Notes under the pieces: model-generated
Told to the model about the DNA's origin: nothing
The model's input: the letters and a program-made list of their open reading frames with translations, nothing else
Databases searched by the model: none
Program-made: the position numbers and the translations under genes
NCBI GenBank assembly: GCA_003550325.1
Contig: QKWP01000043.1
Location: forward strand, 189,341 to 253,340
From: Gigaspora rosea
Taxonomy: Eukaryota > Glomeromycota > Glomeromycetes > Diversisporales > Gigasporaceae
Length of the DNA: 64,000 nt
Reading direction: 5' to 3'
Shown here: piece after piece, positions 12,061 to 24,290 of the stretch
How the letters are laid out: each line of letters opens with the position of its first letter
Numbering within the stretch: the first letter of the stretch is position 1

Positions 12061-12208
12061 GTTTGCATTAGCTACGTGAGAAAATCAAATTTAGAAATAA
12101 GAAAACCATTAATTTATCAGCACCACCTAGATTATAAATAAATATCATCACGTAAACAACTTGATTTTCTAATTATTAAAATTAGGAGGTGAAATTTCAT
12201 ATTCTGAT

Positions 12209-12298
12209 TAAAGATGCAAAAACAGCTCATCGGCTCTATTGATTAATCGGTTTTTATTATACTAAATACAAAACCGATCGAGCTGTTTTGCATCATTA
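12209..12298. mobile_element. Miniature hAT-like element (90 bp)
   Basis: Same family and same relative position as 4181-4257, with ends TAAAGATGCAAAA and TTTTGCATCATTA. Flanks ATTCTGAT (12201-12208) and ATTCTGGT (12299-12306) give an 8-bp duplication with one mismatch. It was probably inherited by duplication of the unit rather than by a separate insertion. Confidence 0.78.
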
Positions 12299-12884
12299 AT
12301 TCTGGTTCAATGCTTAAAAAGCCCCGTGACTTGATAGCTTTAAAAATCATAATACAGTAATTCTTGTGAGCTGCCTTTCAGGAAATTGAGGGGTCGCAGA
12401 ATTAAGGTGCATGATTCGGATTTGATAGAAATAGATACCTTATTTATTTTCAAATAAGCGACGTTTTAAGTTTATTTCATTTTCCGTAATTCGAATTAAT
12501 AATTTTGATTTCGCGAAATGAGGGTCTCCAACCACTCCCATTTCATTTTCTGATTTCAAAATTTTAAAACACAATAAGATTTTTAATATCTCCACTTATT
12601 TCTGAAATACGTTAACTCCACATTATTTGAATTTCATACCAAGATCGATTAATTAAAATTTATGATTGAAAATAACAATTCAGTTAAATATATTAGGTCT
12701 GCGCATTTATAATACAAATTTCGCAAAAAATAATATAAATTAAAAGAAGACAGACATCACAACTAAATGTAATAATTTTAAAATAGCAAATTTATTATTA
12801 GTCTTTAAGATAACAATGTTAACAGAGTCGATTATTACTTACAATATTGATAAAACAATTTATTCAGTGAATTAATTAGCATAA

Positions 12885-14414
12885 ACTCTTAGGTTTTTTT
12901 TACTAATCTGGAGTATTTCATATTCATCCACTGAAAAATATGAGAATCCACTACTTTCAAATGTAGATGCATTCATTTCTAATTTGGTTTCCATACGAGT
13001 TTTGTTTATGCCAACATTTTCTATCTTGATTAAAACCATCTGACATAGCTAAATCATGGCCAGCACCAAACTGGGCCATAGCCACTATTTTAACAATAAA
13101 TTGCATATTCTGGTCGTATTACACGACTTTAAAATAGAATTTTGAATGGTACCATTTTTCAATGAAAAAAGAAAGCTATTATTGCAGCTTCTATAATTAC
13201 CACTACTTGATTTAACCCAACCGACAGGATTATAACCAACAAGAATTTCATCAGCACCTTTAACCTTCATAACTACAACTAATTGTATTTGCTTACCACA
13301 TAAATTCCAAAATGAATCAGCAGTAAAACCGTCCCTAGTGTCACGAAGAAGTAATTTAAATTCATATGGATTATTTGTTAAAGAATATGTATTTTCTTTT
13401 TTATCAACCCATGAAGCAATTTCTGCTGCATGTGCTTCATTAATAACTGTTGAAAATGGGTCTTTATTTCTAACAGGTAATGTTGATGTTAAAATTTTAC
13501 GAGGTGGGAGAATTATTGATGATACTTGTCGATTTGGTGAAATAAACTTCATTGTTATATCATCTCAAAGATCTTTTTCTAGGATTTGTTGGTATGGTCG
13601 TACATTATCGATAATCTCATCACCAGGTATATGAAAATAACGAATATGAGGCAAACAATTTTGTAAAGTAGTCTGTAATGCTAGAAAATTCTCATGGGGC
13701 CAGTTTTTAGAATCGGATGGTAGACCAGGATTTTGAGCAATACCCCATTCAATAATACGATTCTAAATTTTTACTTCTTCCATTTGTAAATCATCTCGAC
13801 TAATAAGTGAGAATAATGCATTTTCTTGAATCGTTTTAAAGTCTTCAGAATCAAAAATCTTAACCGGATACTTTACCACAATATCATTGCACAAATTTTG
13901 TAATTCTTGAAGTTTGTCATTCTCGAAACTTTTTTGATAAATGCGAGTAAAATTTAAGCGAAGCAAATGAGCTTCCTTCTCAATTAAATGAATTTCAAGG
14001 TACTTTGCTAATTCATCGAAAAGAAATTCGCAAGCAATGAGCATAAGCTCAAAAATAGATGATGCATTATGGTTTTCAAGTAAGAATATTCCTCCATAGA
14101 TATATCAATTTATATTTTAGATTTCTTTTTGTAACATGATAGAAATGGTAATATAAAATAACTCACTTGATAATAATTTCAAATTGTTGTATAGAAACAT
14201 TTTTCAGATCAAGTGTTTTAATGTTATTCTTGTCTTTACTAATATTTCCAATTCATTACGAAAGTATAAAATCTGTATCTTAAGATTACTGAATGTGCTT
14301 GGAATATTTTAGTATTTGGTGATTCGCCAACTTTAATGACTATATTAAAATCTTCTTTGTCATCTAGAAGTTCAAGATAATTATTTGAAAGTTTTCATAG
14401 AACTTTACTGTCAT
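12885..14414 (-). pseudogene. BTB-BACK-TLDc pseudogene, copy D
   Basis: Start codon at 14414-14412. A one-base deletion in an A run about 20 bases downstream shifts the BTB frame. In BACK, the conserved Trp of the motif KIWNNVIKW is TAG near 13763. A second Trp-to-stop lies before the DDITRKF-like motif near 13567, and a one-base insertion near 13130 shifts the end of TLDc. The longest surviving frame (13552-13085) covers only part of TLDc. The BACK to TLDc order is intact and similarity to copies B and F is high, so decay is fairly recent. The two Trp-to-stop changes are G-to-A transitions in the coding strand. Confidence 0.87.
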
Positions 14415-15284
14415 TTTAAATGTGTAAAATTTTAGTCGTTATTTGATTATCATCAAATCTAAATAGCGCCGCTTCGAAATGTGATCTAAAAATAATTCAT
14501 ATTACATTTAACATTCCAGAAATTACATCGGTTTTGGGATCAAATTTCGAGGATAACATAACTGATAATTCTTAGGACTAAACCGATGAGATCTCTGAAA
14601 ATAAGCTTCTAGTTTATTCCAGAATACATGGGAATAGCTGTCTTGCACAAAATAATTTTATAATCTTTCGGTATTGTCCGGGTCTTATGATTACTAATCT
14701 TATATGTTATCATTTCGTTAAATAGATTCTTGAAATTTAAGAATTTCAAATATGAGTGTTGCTATGAAAGCAAAAATTTAAATATAAAATTTTTTACATA
14801 AGAGAATGCGAGTTTTTAATTGAATAATCAAAATAACAAAGGTAATTAGAAATAAAAAAAAAAACTAATCAATCAGCACCACCCAAATTATTAATAAATA
14901 TCGCACGTAACAGGTAATGCATCATTTACTAGTTCAATACATAAAAGTTCCGTAACTTAATATCGATAGCCTTAAAAATCTTAAAATTATTGCGCCAACA
15001 TATCGGTCTTGTGAATTAACTTTCAGGAAACAACTGAGCTTATTTGAATTCCGTATCAAGGTCGACTAATTAAAATTTATGATGGAAAAAAATTTTCGAT
15101 TAAATAAATTATATTAATATAGTTATAACACTGATTTCGCAAAAATTAAGAATAATTTAAACATTGCGACTAAACGATTAATTTTATTCGAGGTAAAAAC
15201 TGCAAAATTATTATTAATCTGATTTTAAACTATAATAATATATTATTATTCAAAATATGAATTGAAATAAAGCTTTTAGGACTT
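14415..15284. repeat. Duplicated flank with second hAT empty site
   Basis: Parallels 1-444 plus 1031-1319. The target GCGCCAAC is present once at 14992-14999. No coding frame is supported. Confidence 0.65.
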
Positions 15285-16717
15285 TTTATTAATAGGAATA
15301 TTTCATATACATCCACTGAAAAATGTGAATAAAATCCAGCATTATAAATGTATAATTTTGTTTTTCATATGATTCTTGACTATAATAACATGTCCTATCT
15401 TAATTAAAACCATTTGATATAACTAAATCATATCCTCCACCAAATAATTGGTCATTTCTTGAATGCAAATGCTGGTCGTATTACACGACTTAAAATAGAA
15501 TTTTTAATGGCACCATTTTTCAATGAAAAAATAACTCTATCATTATAATATCTATTACTAAGATTATTAAGATTAACTTGTTTATCCCAACCGATAAGAT
15601 TATAATCATCAAGAATTTCATCAGTACATTTAACCTTCATAACTACAACAGGTTGCGTTTACTTATCACATAATTTGAAAATATTCTTTGGTAAACCATC
15701 TTTAGTTCCACGAAGAAGTAATTTAAATTCAAAATTCATACGATTATTTGTTAAGGAATATGTATTTTTTTTATCAATCCATGAAGCAATTTCCTCGGCA
15801 TGTGCTTCATTGATAACTGTTGAAAATGGTTCTTATTTCTAGTTGGTAATGTTGGTGCTAAAATTTTACGAGATGGTGGTATCGTTGATGATGCCGATTT
15901 GACGACATAAACTTTATTGTTGTATCATTCCAAAGATCTTTTTTTAGGATTGTTGCATTATCGATAAAATCATTATCAGATATATAAAATGTCTTTAAAA
16001 GCTAAAAAGAGTCTCGTGGTATAGGTCAGGGTTTTGAGCAATCCCCTATTTAATAACATAGTTCTAAATGATTACTTCTTTCACTTGTAAATCATCTGGC
16101 AAATGAGTGAGACCAACTCGTTTTCTTGAATAGTGATAAATTCTTCTGAATCAAAAATCATATCAGGGTACATCATTGCATCATTTTTGTAATTCTTGAG
16201 GTTTGTTATTCTGGTAGCTTTTTTGATAAATGCTAGTAAAATTTAAGAGAAGTCTATGAGCCTCCGTTTCAATTAAATATTGGTTTTGCTAATTCATCGA
16301 AAAAAAATTCGCAAGCAATGAGCATAAGCTCAAAAATAAGTGATGCATTATGGTTTTCATGTAAGAATGTTTCTCAATTGATATACCTTTGCATAAAATT
16401 AATTGATATTTTAGATTGGCTTTTTTTTTTTTTGCGACATGATATTAATCGGAAAATAAAATAACTAACTTGTTAATAATTTCAAATTGTGTATAGAAAT
16501 ATTTTTTAAATCAAGTGTTTTAATGTTATTCTTGTCTTTACTAATATTTGCCAATTCATTACGAAAGTATAAAGATCTGTATTTTAAAATTGTTGAATGC
16601 ACTTGGAATATTTTAGTATATGGTGATTGATCAACTTTAATGACTAAGTTAAATCTTCTTTGTCATCAAAAGTTCATGATAATTATCTGAAAGTTTTTCA
16701 TAGAACTTTACTGTCAT
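15285..16717 (-). pseudogene. BTB-BACK-TLDc pseudogene, copy E
   Basis: Start codon at 16717-16715, reading MTVKFYEKLSDNYHELL, then a one-base loss in the conserved LLDDKEDF motif shifts the frame near 16665. BACK (about 16000-16340) and TLDc (15290-15960) carry further indels. The copy shares many private differences with copy A, including the wording of the TLDc tail, so A and E are probably direct duplicates of an already broken copy or have decayed in parallel. Confidence 0.85.
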
Positions 16718-18028
16718 CTTAAATCAGTATAAATTCAAAATATGTATCGTTTGATTAACGTCAATCTAAATAATGCCTAGAATTTCCTAAATTTCTGCAT
16801 ATATTTTATACCGAAATTTTTTTTCAAAATGACACATATTACATATTATGCTGTCACAACTTAAAAAAAAGGAATTATAATTATTTTTATAAATACTTTT
16901 TGAATCTAGACCTGCGCAACAAATGACATTAAATAAACGCGATTTTGAAAAAATACCATTTACTGTATTTAACTTTCCCTCTATATTGCATATCACTTGA
17001 TCTGTCTAATGCAATTTATGCAACATTATTTTATCATCGCACGACAATTTATTCACGCCAATCAATTGGATAAAGCATTTAAGTATCAAGGTATTTGAAA
17101 TAAGTCAAACAAGTTTGCAATTATTTACAGTCATTTATTTTAATATGCATTGAATATGTGAAATAATCATTTATAAATTGGGATATTTTGAAATCATTAC
17201 GGCGTGTTTGTGAATTTGACTAAGATTTAAACCCCACAACAAAAATTCTTTGCCTTCCGATCTATAATAAACAATACGTTTATCCATTTTCCCATTATCA
17301 CAACTTATTTTAAAATTTCTTTACAATTCAGATAACCTTTATTGTTAAGAACATACAAATTTAATAATTTGTGATGACCGGAGAATAGTAGTAACATTGA
17401 CGGTTTTTTATATCAATTTTGTAATAGCAAGGAATTTAAAAGTTTATTAATGGTTTCATGATATGCCACCGAAAAGTAAATACTTCCTCATAAGACTTCT
17501 ATTTAATTGTAAATCCATGGAATAGTTTGAATTTTCTTTATCAATTTCATTTTTAAATTTTATTTTTAAAAAATTATTTTAGCCAAAAAATCATTCATAT
17601 ATACTTTATTTGTTAAGTTATTTCTATTAACTGTAAAATTATATCACAGAATAGTAAAATATAAAGCACGAAGTCAAATAATTTATTAAGTGAGGCAATT
17701 AAATAGTACACAATTGGTGGACAAAATTTTCATATTTACAAATGCGCAGTACTGTAAAACATTAAATTCAATATTTCTAACTATTAAATCTGTAGTACAT
17801 CTTTAACCGTGGCAATTAAGAAAATTTCTAAAAAATAGACATTACAACTAAATGAACTAATTTTGTTTTGGATAAAAAATTGCAAAAGTATTTGGCTTCT
17901 GAACAAGAATGGGAGAATGTTAAAAGTCACAATTTTACCCATAATAATAAACTAAACTATAATAAATCGATTATTATTCACAATATTGATAAAGCATATT
18001 ATTCAGTGAATCAATTAACATAAAACTT
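16718..18028. repeat. Duplicated flank between copies E and F
   Basis: Positions 16790-17240 match the distal part of the 5' flank blocks at 3690-4130 and 9100-9510. Positions 17241-17810 match 9511-9990 and 33040-33560. The short frame at 16787-16996 has no preserved counterpart in the parallel blocks. No gene is called. Confidence 0.65.
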
Positions 18029-19555
18029 TTAGGATTTTTTACTAATCTGAAATATTTCGTATTCTTCTACTGAAAAATATGATACTCCATTACTTTCAAA
18101 TGTAGATGCGTTTCTAATTTGTTTTTCATATGATTTTTGCAGATGCCAACATTTTCTATCTTGATTAAAATCATTTGACATACTTAAATCACGGCCAGCA
18201 CCAAATATTGGGCCATTATTATGATAACAAAAAATTGCACTTCCTGGTTGTATTACACGACTTAAAATAGAATTTTGAATAGTACCATTTTTCAATGAAA
18301 AAATAAAGCTATCATTGCAACTTCTATAACCAATACCAACTGATTTATCCCAACCGATAGGATTATAACCACCAAGAATTTCATTAGTACCTTTAACCTT
18401 CATAACTACAACAAGATGTGTTTGTTTATCACATAATCTCCAAAATGAATCTCTGGTAAAACCATCTCTAGTTCCACGAAGAAGCAATTTAAACTCGTAT
18501 GGATTATTTGTTATTTTTTTTTTATCAACCCATGAAGCGATTTCTCCTGCATGTGCTTCATTGATAACCGTCGAAAATGATTCTGTATTTCTAACAGGTA
18601 ATGTTGGTTTTAAAATTTTACGAGGTGGGAGAATTGTTGATAATACTTGTCTATTTGGTGACATAAACTTTCTTGTTATATCATCCCAAAGATCATTTCC
18701 TAGGATCTGTTTATATGGTTGTACATTATCGATAACTTCATCACTAGACATCTGAAAATAACGAATATGGGGCAAACAATTTTGTAAAATAACCTTTAAT
18801 GCCAGAAAAATCTCATGGGTCCAGTTGTTAAAGTCGGATGGTAGTCCAGGAATTTGAGCAGTACCCCATTTAATAACATTATTCCAAATTTTTACTTCTT
18901 CCATTTGTAAATCATCTCGACTAATAAGTGATACTAATGCATTTTCTTGAATCTTTATAAAGTCTTCAGAATCAAAAATCTTATCCGGATATTTTACCAT
19001 AATATCATTGCACCATTTTTGTAATTCTTGAAGTTTGTTATTCTCGAAACTTTTTTGATAAATACGATTAAAATTTAAACGAAGCCAATGAGCATGGGCT
19101 TCGTTTTCAATTAAATGAGTTTCAAGGTACTTTGCTAATTCATCGAAAAGAAATTCATAAGAAATGAGCATAAGCTCAAAAATAAATGATGCATTGTGGT
19201 TTTCAAGTAAGACAAGTCCTCCGTAGATATATCTTTGTACAAAAATTAACTTATATTTTAGATTTCTTTTTTAACATGAAATAACGAAATATAAAATAAC
19301 TTACTTGATAATAATTTCAAATTGTTGTACAGAAATATTTTTTAAATCAAGTGTTTTAATGCTATTCTTGTCTTTACTAATATTTGACAATTCATTACGA
19401 AAGTATAAAGATCTGTATCTTAAAATTGCTGAATGTGCTTGAAATTTTTTAGTATTTGATGATTCATCAACTTTAATGATTACGTTAAAATCTTCTTTGT
19501 CATCAAGAAGTTCAAGATAATTATTTGAAAGTTTTTCAAAGAATTTTACTGTCAT
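18029..19555 (-). CDS. BTB-BACK-TLDc domain protein, copy F (intact)
   Basis: Exon 1 is 19555-19305 and exon 2 is 19232-18029, separated by a 72-bp intron (donor GTAAGT at 19304, acceptor AAAG ending at 19233). Splicing restores the expected YIYGG motif at the BTB end. The 484-residue protein has BTB at about 20-110 (motif ILRYRSLYFRNEL), BACK at about 105-220 (KIWNNVIKW), and C-terminal TLDc at about 310-480 (LLLRGTRDGFT, GGYNPIGWDKS, FSVEEYEIFQI). BTB-BACK proteins usually bind cullin-3 and present substrates for ubiquitination. TLDc is linked to oxidation resistance or V-ATPase binding in other eukaryotes, but its role here is unknown. No signal peptide or membrane segment is seen. The start is chosen because all copies align from MTVK. 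It is one of only two intact members of the array. Confidence 0.93.
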
Positions 19556-19619
19556 TTTAAACGAGTGTAAAACCTTAATTATATGTTATTTGATTAACGT
19601 CAATTTAAATAGTGTCTGA

Positions 19620-19680
19620 ATGGGTCGGCAATGCATGTAACGTTTGACGGTGTAACGTAGAAGTTCATTGCTAGATTGGT
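19620..19680 (-). promoter_or_regulatory. Conserved leader box upstream of BTB-TLDc genes
   Basis: A stretch around ATGTAACGTTTGACGGTGTA on the plus strand, about 70-120 bp upstream of the start codon, is nearly identical upstream of copies B (about 6440-6475) and H (about 35935-35970), and degenerate upstream of I (21505-21535), J (31055-31090) and at 28880-28910. It could be a promoter or 5' UTR element, or an upstream small reading frame (MNFYVTPSNVTC on the minus strand). Conservation may simply reflect duplication. Confidence 0.4.
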
Positions 19681-19850
19681 CATGCTATAGAGAATGCTCT
19701 TAAATCAAAAATTTCGTGCCTCGAACCTTAGTTACTGCTTCGAAATGAGAAATTAAAAATAATGCATGTTATTTAAGCATATATTTTATACCAAAATTTT
19801 TTAATTTGACACATACTACAACTATCAACTTTTGTTATATATATATATAT

Positions 19851-20009
19851 GTTGTGTCCCGATGCCCGATTCGGAATCGGGCTGCCCCAGATAAGAATTT
19901 TGTAGCAGAATTAGGACTTTAGGTGACTTTAGGGTTAGGGTTAGGCTAGTGTTAGAGGTAGGATTAGGCCAGATTCCAAATTGGGACAAATTCTTATCTG
20001 GGACACAAC
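19851..20009. mobile_element. MITE with telomere-like interior (159 bp)
   Basis: The ends GTTGTGTCCC and GGGACACAAC are exact inverted repeats. Inner stretches GATAAGAATTTTGT and ACAAATTCTTATC are also inverted. The flanks are TATATATATAT on both sides, so the target duplication is within a TA repeat. The interior contains TTAGGGTTAGGG. The corresponding paralogous segment near 29310-29335 lacks the insert. Superfamily is uncertain. Confidence 0.72.
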
Positions 20010-20689
20010 ATATATATATATTTGAAACTAGACATTGCGTAGATTCCCTATATAAGTTCATATCGCCTAATCGGTCTAATGAAATTTATGCAACATTACA
20101 TTTATCATCACACAACTTCGTTAACTCCACTTTGTTCACGCTATTTAATTGGATAAGACATTTAAGTATCAAGAGATTTAAAATAAGTCAATTAAATTTG
20201 CGATTATTTACTATAGTGATCATTAATTCACGTTAATATATAAGCAAAAAAACAAACTTTTATAAACTAAAGGTATTTAAAATAAATTATTCAAATTTGT
20301 GAATATTCATCATCAAATTTAGAAATATGAAAGCAATTAATTCATCAACACTACTCAAGTTTTTAATAAATATCATGTAATACAACTTGATTTCTAATTA
20401 TTAAAATTAGGTAATGAAATTTCATATTCTGGACCAATACATAAAAAGCCTCGTAACTCGATAGCTTTAAAAATCATGAAATATCAACATATCGATCGGT
20501 CTTGTGAACTACTTTTCGGAAATTATTTAAATTTCAATATCAAGATTGATTAATCAAAATTTAAGATTGAAAATAACACTTTAGTTAAATATATTAGTTC
20601 TGCACATTAATAATCCTAATTTTGCAAAATAATTGAATAAATTCAAAATAACAAATTTCTCATTGGTATTAAATGAAAATGGAAAGAAG

Positions 20690-21450
20690 AAACAACACTT
20701 TCTATCTTGATTAAAACCATTTGACATAGCTAAATTATAGCCAGCGCCAAATATTGGGTCTTGCCCACTGGAACTAGAGTGCATTTCCTGGTCGTGTTAT
20801 ACGTTTAAAATGGAATTGTGAATGGTACCATCTTTCAATGAAACAATAAAGCTAATCATTGCAATTTCCATAATTACAATTAATTGATTTATCCCAAATA
20901 ATAGGATTATAACCATCAAGAATTTCATCATTACCTCTAACTTTCATAACTATAACTGCTTATCACATAAATTCCAAAATGAATCAACAGTAAAACCATC
21001 TCTAGCTCCGTGAAGAAATAATATGGACTATTTGTTAAGGAATAGGTATTTTCTTTTTTTATCAATTCATGAAGCAATTTCTGCTGCATGTATTTCTGGT
21101 CGGTGAATTTGGTGTAAAAATTTACGAGGAGGAAGAATTGTTGATGACACTTGCTGATTTGATGACATAAACTTTCTTGTAATATCATCCTAAAGATCAA
21201 TTTCTAGGATTTGTTTATATGGTTGTACACCATTGATAATATCTTTATCTGATATATGAAAATAGCGTATATGATGCAAACAATTCAATTCATTTTGAAA
21301 ATATAAATATCTGTATCTTAAAATTGCTAAATGCGCTTTGAATATTTATCATTTGGTGATTCATCAATTTTAATATCATATTAAAATCTTCTTTGTCATC
21401 AAGAAATTCAAATAATTACTTGAAATATTTTTTCAAATAATTTTAAGTGT
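20690..21450 (-). pseudogene. BTB-BACK-TLDc pseudogene, copy I
   Basis: Minus-strand remnants: TLDc from about 20700 to 21190 with several frameshifts and an unrelated end after about 20690. The BACK region is missing, because homology jumps near 21280 from the TLDc-proximal linker directly to BTB (21285-21445). The intron region is also lost, so an internal deletion removed BACK, the intron and part of BTB. It shares this structure with copy J (30125-31000), so the deletion probably predates the I/J duplication. Confidence 0.8.
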
Positions 21451-21948
21451 GTGTATAACGTTAATACAAATGGCATTAAAATCTCCAGAATTGAACGACA
21501 TTTTATGTAACTTTTAGCGGTATAAACGTAGAAGCATGCATATATTCCACATCATTAGCATCGTCCATCATCCCTTATCATCTTTATATCACCTTATCGC
21601 TTCGTTTTAATAACCCTCTGTCATTATAAAATTCTCCCTTTTGCAATCGCCTTATTCACCTCATCCCGTAATCGGATTTAGTTTAAATTGGCACTATTGT
21701 CTATATTGTTTTATCGCTCTCCCAAATCAACCGTTACACCACAGATATCAACAGGGCTAAATTAGATTTAGAATGTGGTATAGTTAATAGTTTAGGCCAA
21801 TCAGTGCAGATAAATTGACGCCAGCAAAATAGTTAAAATTTGAGTGCCTTAGTTGTCACTAAGGTAAATTTACATTCGATGCACAATTATATATAAAATT
21901 GTTGAACAAAAATTTCGGAGGCATACCTACAGGATATGTCCTTAAATC

Positions 21949-21979
<31 letters not shown>

Positions 21980-22963
21980 TTGCCTAATTTTTTTATCCAT
22001 GTTTCGAACCTTAGTTATTGCAACGAAAATAAAAATTTAAAAAATACTGCATGTTATTAGACTAGTCATAAATTTTATAACTATATCATATATATATTTT
22101 ATTTACGAATCTTTTTTGCGTAACTACAAAGCCAATTTAACATATACTATGCTACCGCAATTTTAAAAAGTGTAATTATAATAATGGAAATGATTAGTAA
22201 TCATTATTATAACCTCATTTTTCTTGAATCTATAAATGCGTTATGACGACTTTTTGTGTAATATATGACGTCAAATAAACAATTACGAAAAAATTTATGC
22301 ATTATATTTAATATTTGCTTTTTTGAAGAAGGAAAATAATATATAGTGCATGAAATTTGAACCATAGTATACATGTGTTTTATAAAATCTTGAATTCGGT
22401 TGTACTTTACTCTTATTATTACATATCAGTCAACTGGTCAGTTACGTTTCGGATACTTTGAAGCCAACAGTAATAGGTATCGTATAAGCGAGGAAAGGCA
22501 TATTTTGAAACTCGAATTCTTCAAAATTAGCTTATATGGCTTGAATACGCACTCATGATCGTTCCGAATTAACGCGCAAACTAATATAACTTGTAATTTA
22601 TTGTTGCGACAATAATATACAGTCGATCCTTCATAAGTGTATTCCCTATAACTGTATAATTGCACTTTTCCTCTATATCATTTGATCATAATGTAATTAT
22701 ATTTACCATCAAATAAATTTATTAATCCTATTTTGTTCGCGCTAATTCAGTGAATAAAAAGAAATATGTCATACAAGTTTACTATATCTTATCATTTTAT
22801 TTACAGTAGTTTGCATTAGCTATGTGAGAAAATATAGTGATCATAAATTCATGTTAATTTATAAGCATTTATAAACTAAGTTATTTGAAAATTTACCATC
22901 AAATTTAGAAATATGAAAACTATTAATTCATCTGCACCACCAAGATTAATATCATCACGTGGT
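21451..22963. repeat. Gene-free duplicated flank
   Basis: Positions 21850-22120 match 38970-39200 (landmark CGGAGGCATA then GGATATGTCCTTAAATC). Positions 22330-22860 match 11630-12060 and 39720-40270. Positions 21540-21850 look unique and contain no supported frame. A run of about 23 A residues is at 21950-21972. Confidence 0.6.
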
Positions 22964-23044
22964 TAGAGATGCAAAAACGTATATTGATTAGTCAGTTTTA
23001 ATTATACTAAATATACAAGCCGATCGAGCCGTTTTGCATCACTA
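22964..23044. mobile_element. Miniature hAT-like element (third copy)
   Basis: Ends TAGAGATGCAAAA and TTTTGCATCACTA, same family as 4181-4257, with an internal deletion on the left arm. The left flank is altered (the expected ATTCTGGT is replaced by a CACGTGGT-like sequence), so only the right flank ATTCT matches. This is probably an inherited copy with a damaged border. Confidence 0.65.
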
Positions 23045-23249
23045 ATTCTCTTAAAAAGTCCCGTAACTTGATAGTCTTAAAAATCATCATACAGTAATGA
23101 AACTTGTCAACATATCGGTCATGTGAGCTGCCTTTCGGGAAATTGAGTGGTTTCAGAATTAAGGATAGGACTCAGATTTTGATAGAAATAGATGCCTTAT
23201 TTACTTTCAAATAATGATGTTTTAAGTTTATTTCATTAAGGAGTTTCAG

Positions 23250-24030
23250 AATTAAAAAAAATATGGCGTATTTTGGACATAAATAAGAGTTTAAAAAAAA
23301 TCTTATTTGTGTATCAAAATTTGAAATCGGAAAATGAAATTGGAGTGTTTAGAGAATCCCATTTTGACGAAATAAGTAAAAAAATTTTTATTATGCAGAT
23401 TAACAAACTATTTAATAATAATAAAAGTAAATAAACATTCGCTCAAATTACTTACTGAACCTTCGCTCAAAAATTACTTACTGAACCTTGCTCAAATTAC
23501 TTATTAGTTACTTATTTGACCTTTGTTCAAATTATATTTTTATATTTTATATATTAATATGCCTCCAAAGAGAACTTTCAAGCAAACTATTTTAATTAAG
23601 CAAAAGAACTTGAAAAAAATCGTTAGATTTAATTGTTTTTTCACGTATAGTAAGATATCTATCCAGTTCTATGGCTTGTATTAACTCCAATAGTTCGTCA
23701 ATTTCTTTATCCAGAACTTTAGTAATAGCCTTATTCGTGTTAGTTGAGTATTCATTCATAAATGCCTTTAAAAGATTGAATTTGATGTTGTCGATGGCAT
23801 AAAACGATATTAGAGGCAGTATCGATGAAGATCATACAAATAATTTAATTAAAAAATATTTGATAATAAATACGTCTTCTTATTTTATCAAAATAAGATT
23901 TACGAATTTTAATTCCGATTTTTCGTAATTCGAATTAATAATTTTGATTCATGACACTCCCATTCATTTTCTGATTTCAAAATTTTAAAACACAAGATTT
24001 TTTAATTATTTCTGAAATACGTTAACTCCT
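23250..24030. repeat. Inverted duplication of 3' flank around a foreign insert
   Basis: Positions 23285-23375 are an inverted copy of flank sequence whose normal orientation is at 23945-24030: CAAATTTTGATAC-type sequence and the stretch complementary to TCATTTTCTGATTTCAAAAT. Between the arms lies about 500 bp with no match elsewhere in the window. It includes three spaced repeats of CTCAAATTACTTACTGAACC-like sequence near 23430-23505 and a minus-strand coding-like fragment. Confidence 0.6.
23592..23759 (-). CDS. Unrecognised coding-like fragment
   Basis: A minus-strand frame of 55 codons starts MNEYSTNTNKAITK and continues with a charged, Leu-rich stretch typical of helical protein (KEIDELLELIQAIELDRYL). 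The frame is also open upstream to about 23830 without another ATG. Its amino acid composition is much more protein-like than that of chance frames here, which are Phe/Tyr/Ile-rich. It sits between inverted flank copies, so it is probably a captured gene or transposon fragment. I do not recognise the family, and it may not be expressed. Confidence 0.3.
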   Translation of the reverse strand: MNEYSTNTNKAITKVLDKEIDELLELIQAIELDRYLTIREKTIKSNDFFQVLLLN

Positions 24031-24290
24031 CATTATTTGTATTTCATACCAAGATTTATTAATTAAAATTTATGATTGAAAATAATATTTCAGTCGAATA
24101 TATTAGTTCTTCACATTTATAATACTAATTTCGCAAAAATAATAGCAAATAAAAAGAGACAGACTAAATGGAATAATTTTTAAATAGCAAATTTATTATT
24201 AATCATTAAGATAACAATGGTTAATAGTGTCGATTATTACTCACAATATTGATAAAAGCAATTTATTCAGTGAATTAATTAGCATAAAAC

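Noticed and set aside
19925-19950. TTAGGG units as a telomere end or chromosome fusion point
   Set aside because: Only two units, within the interior of a short TIR element and in duplicated flank; no long array.
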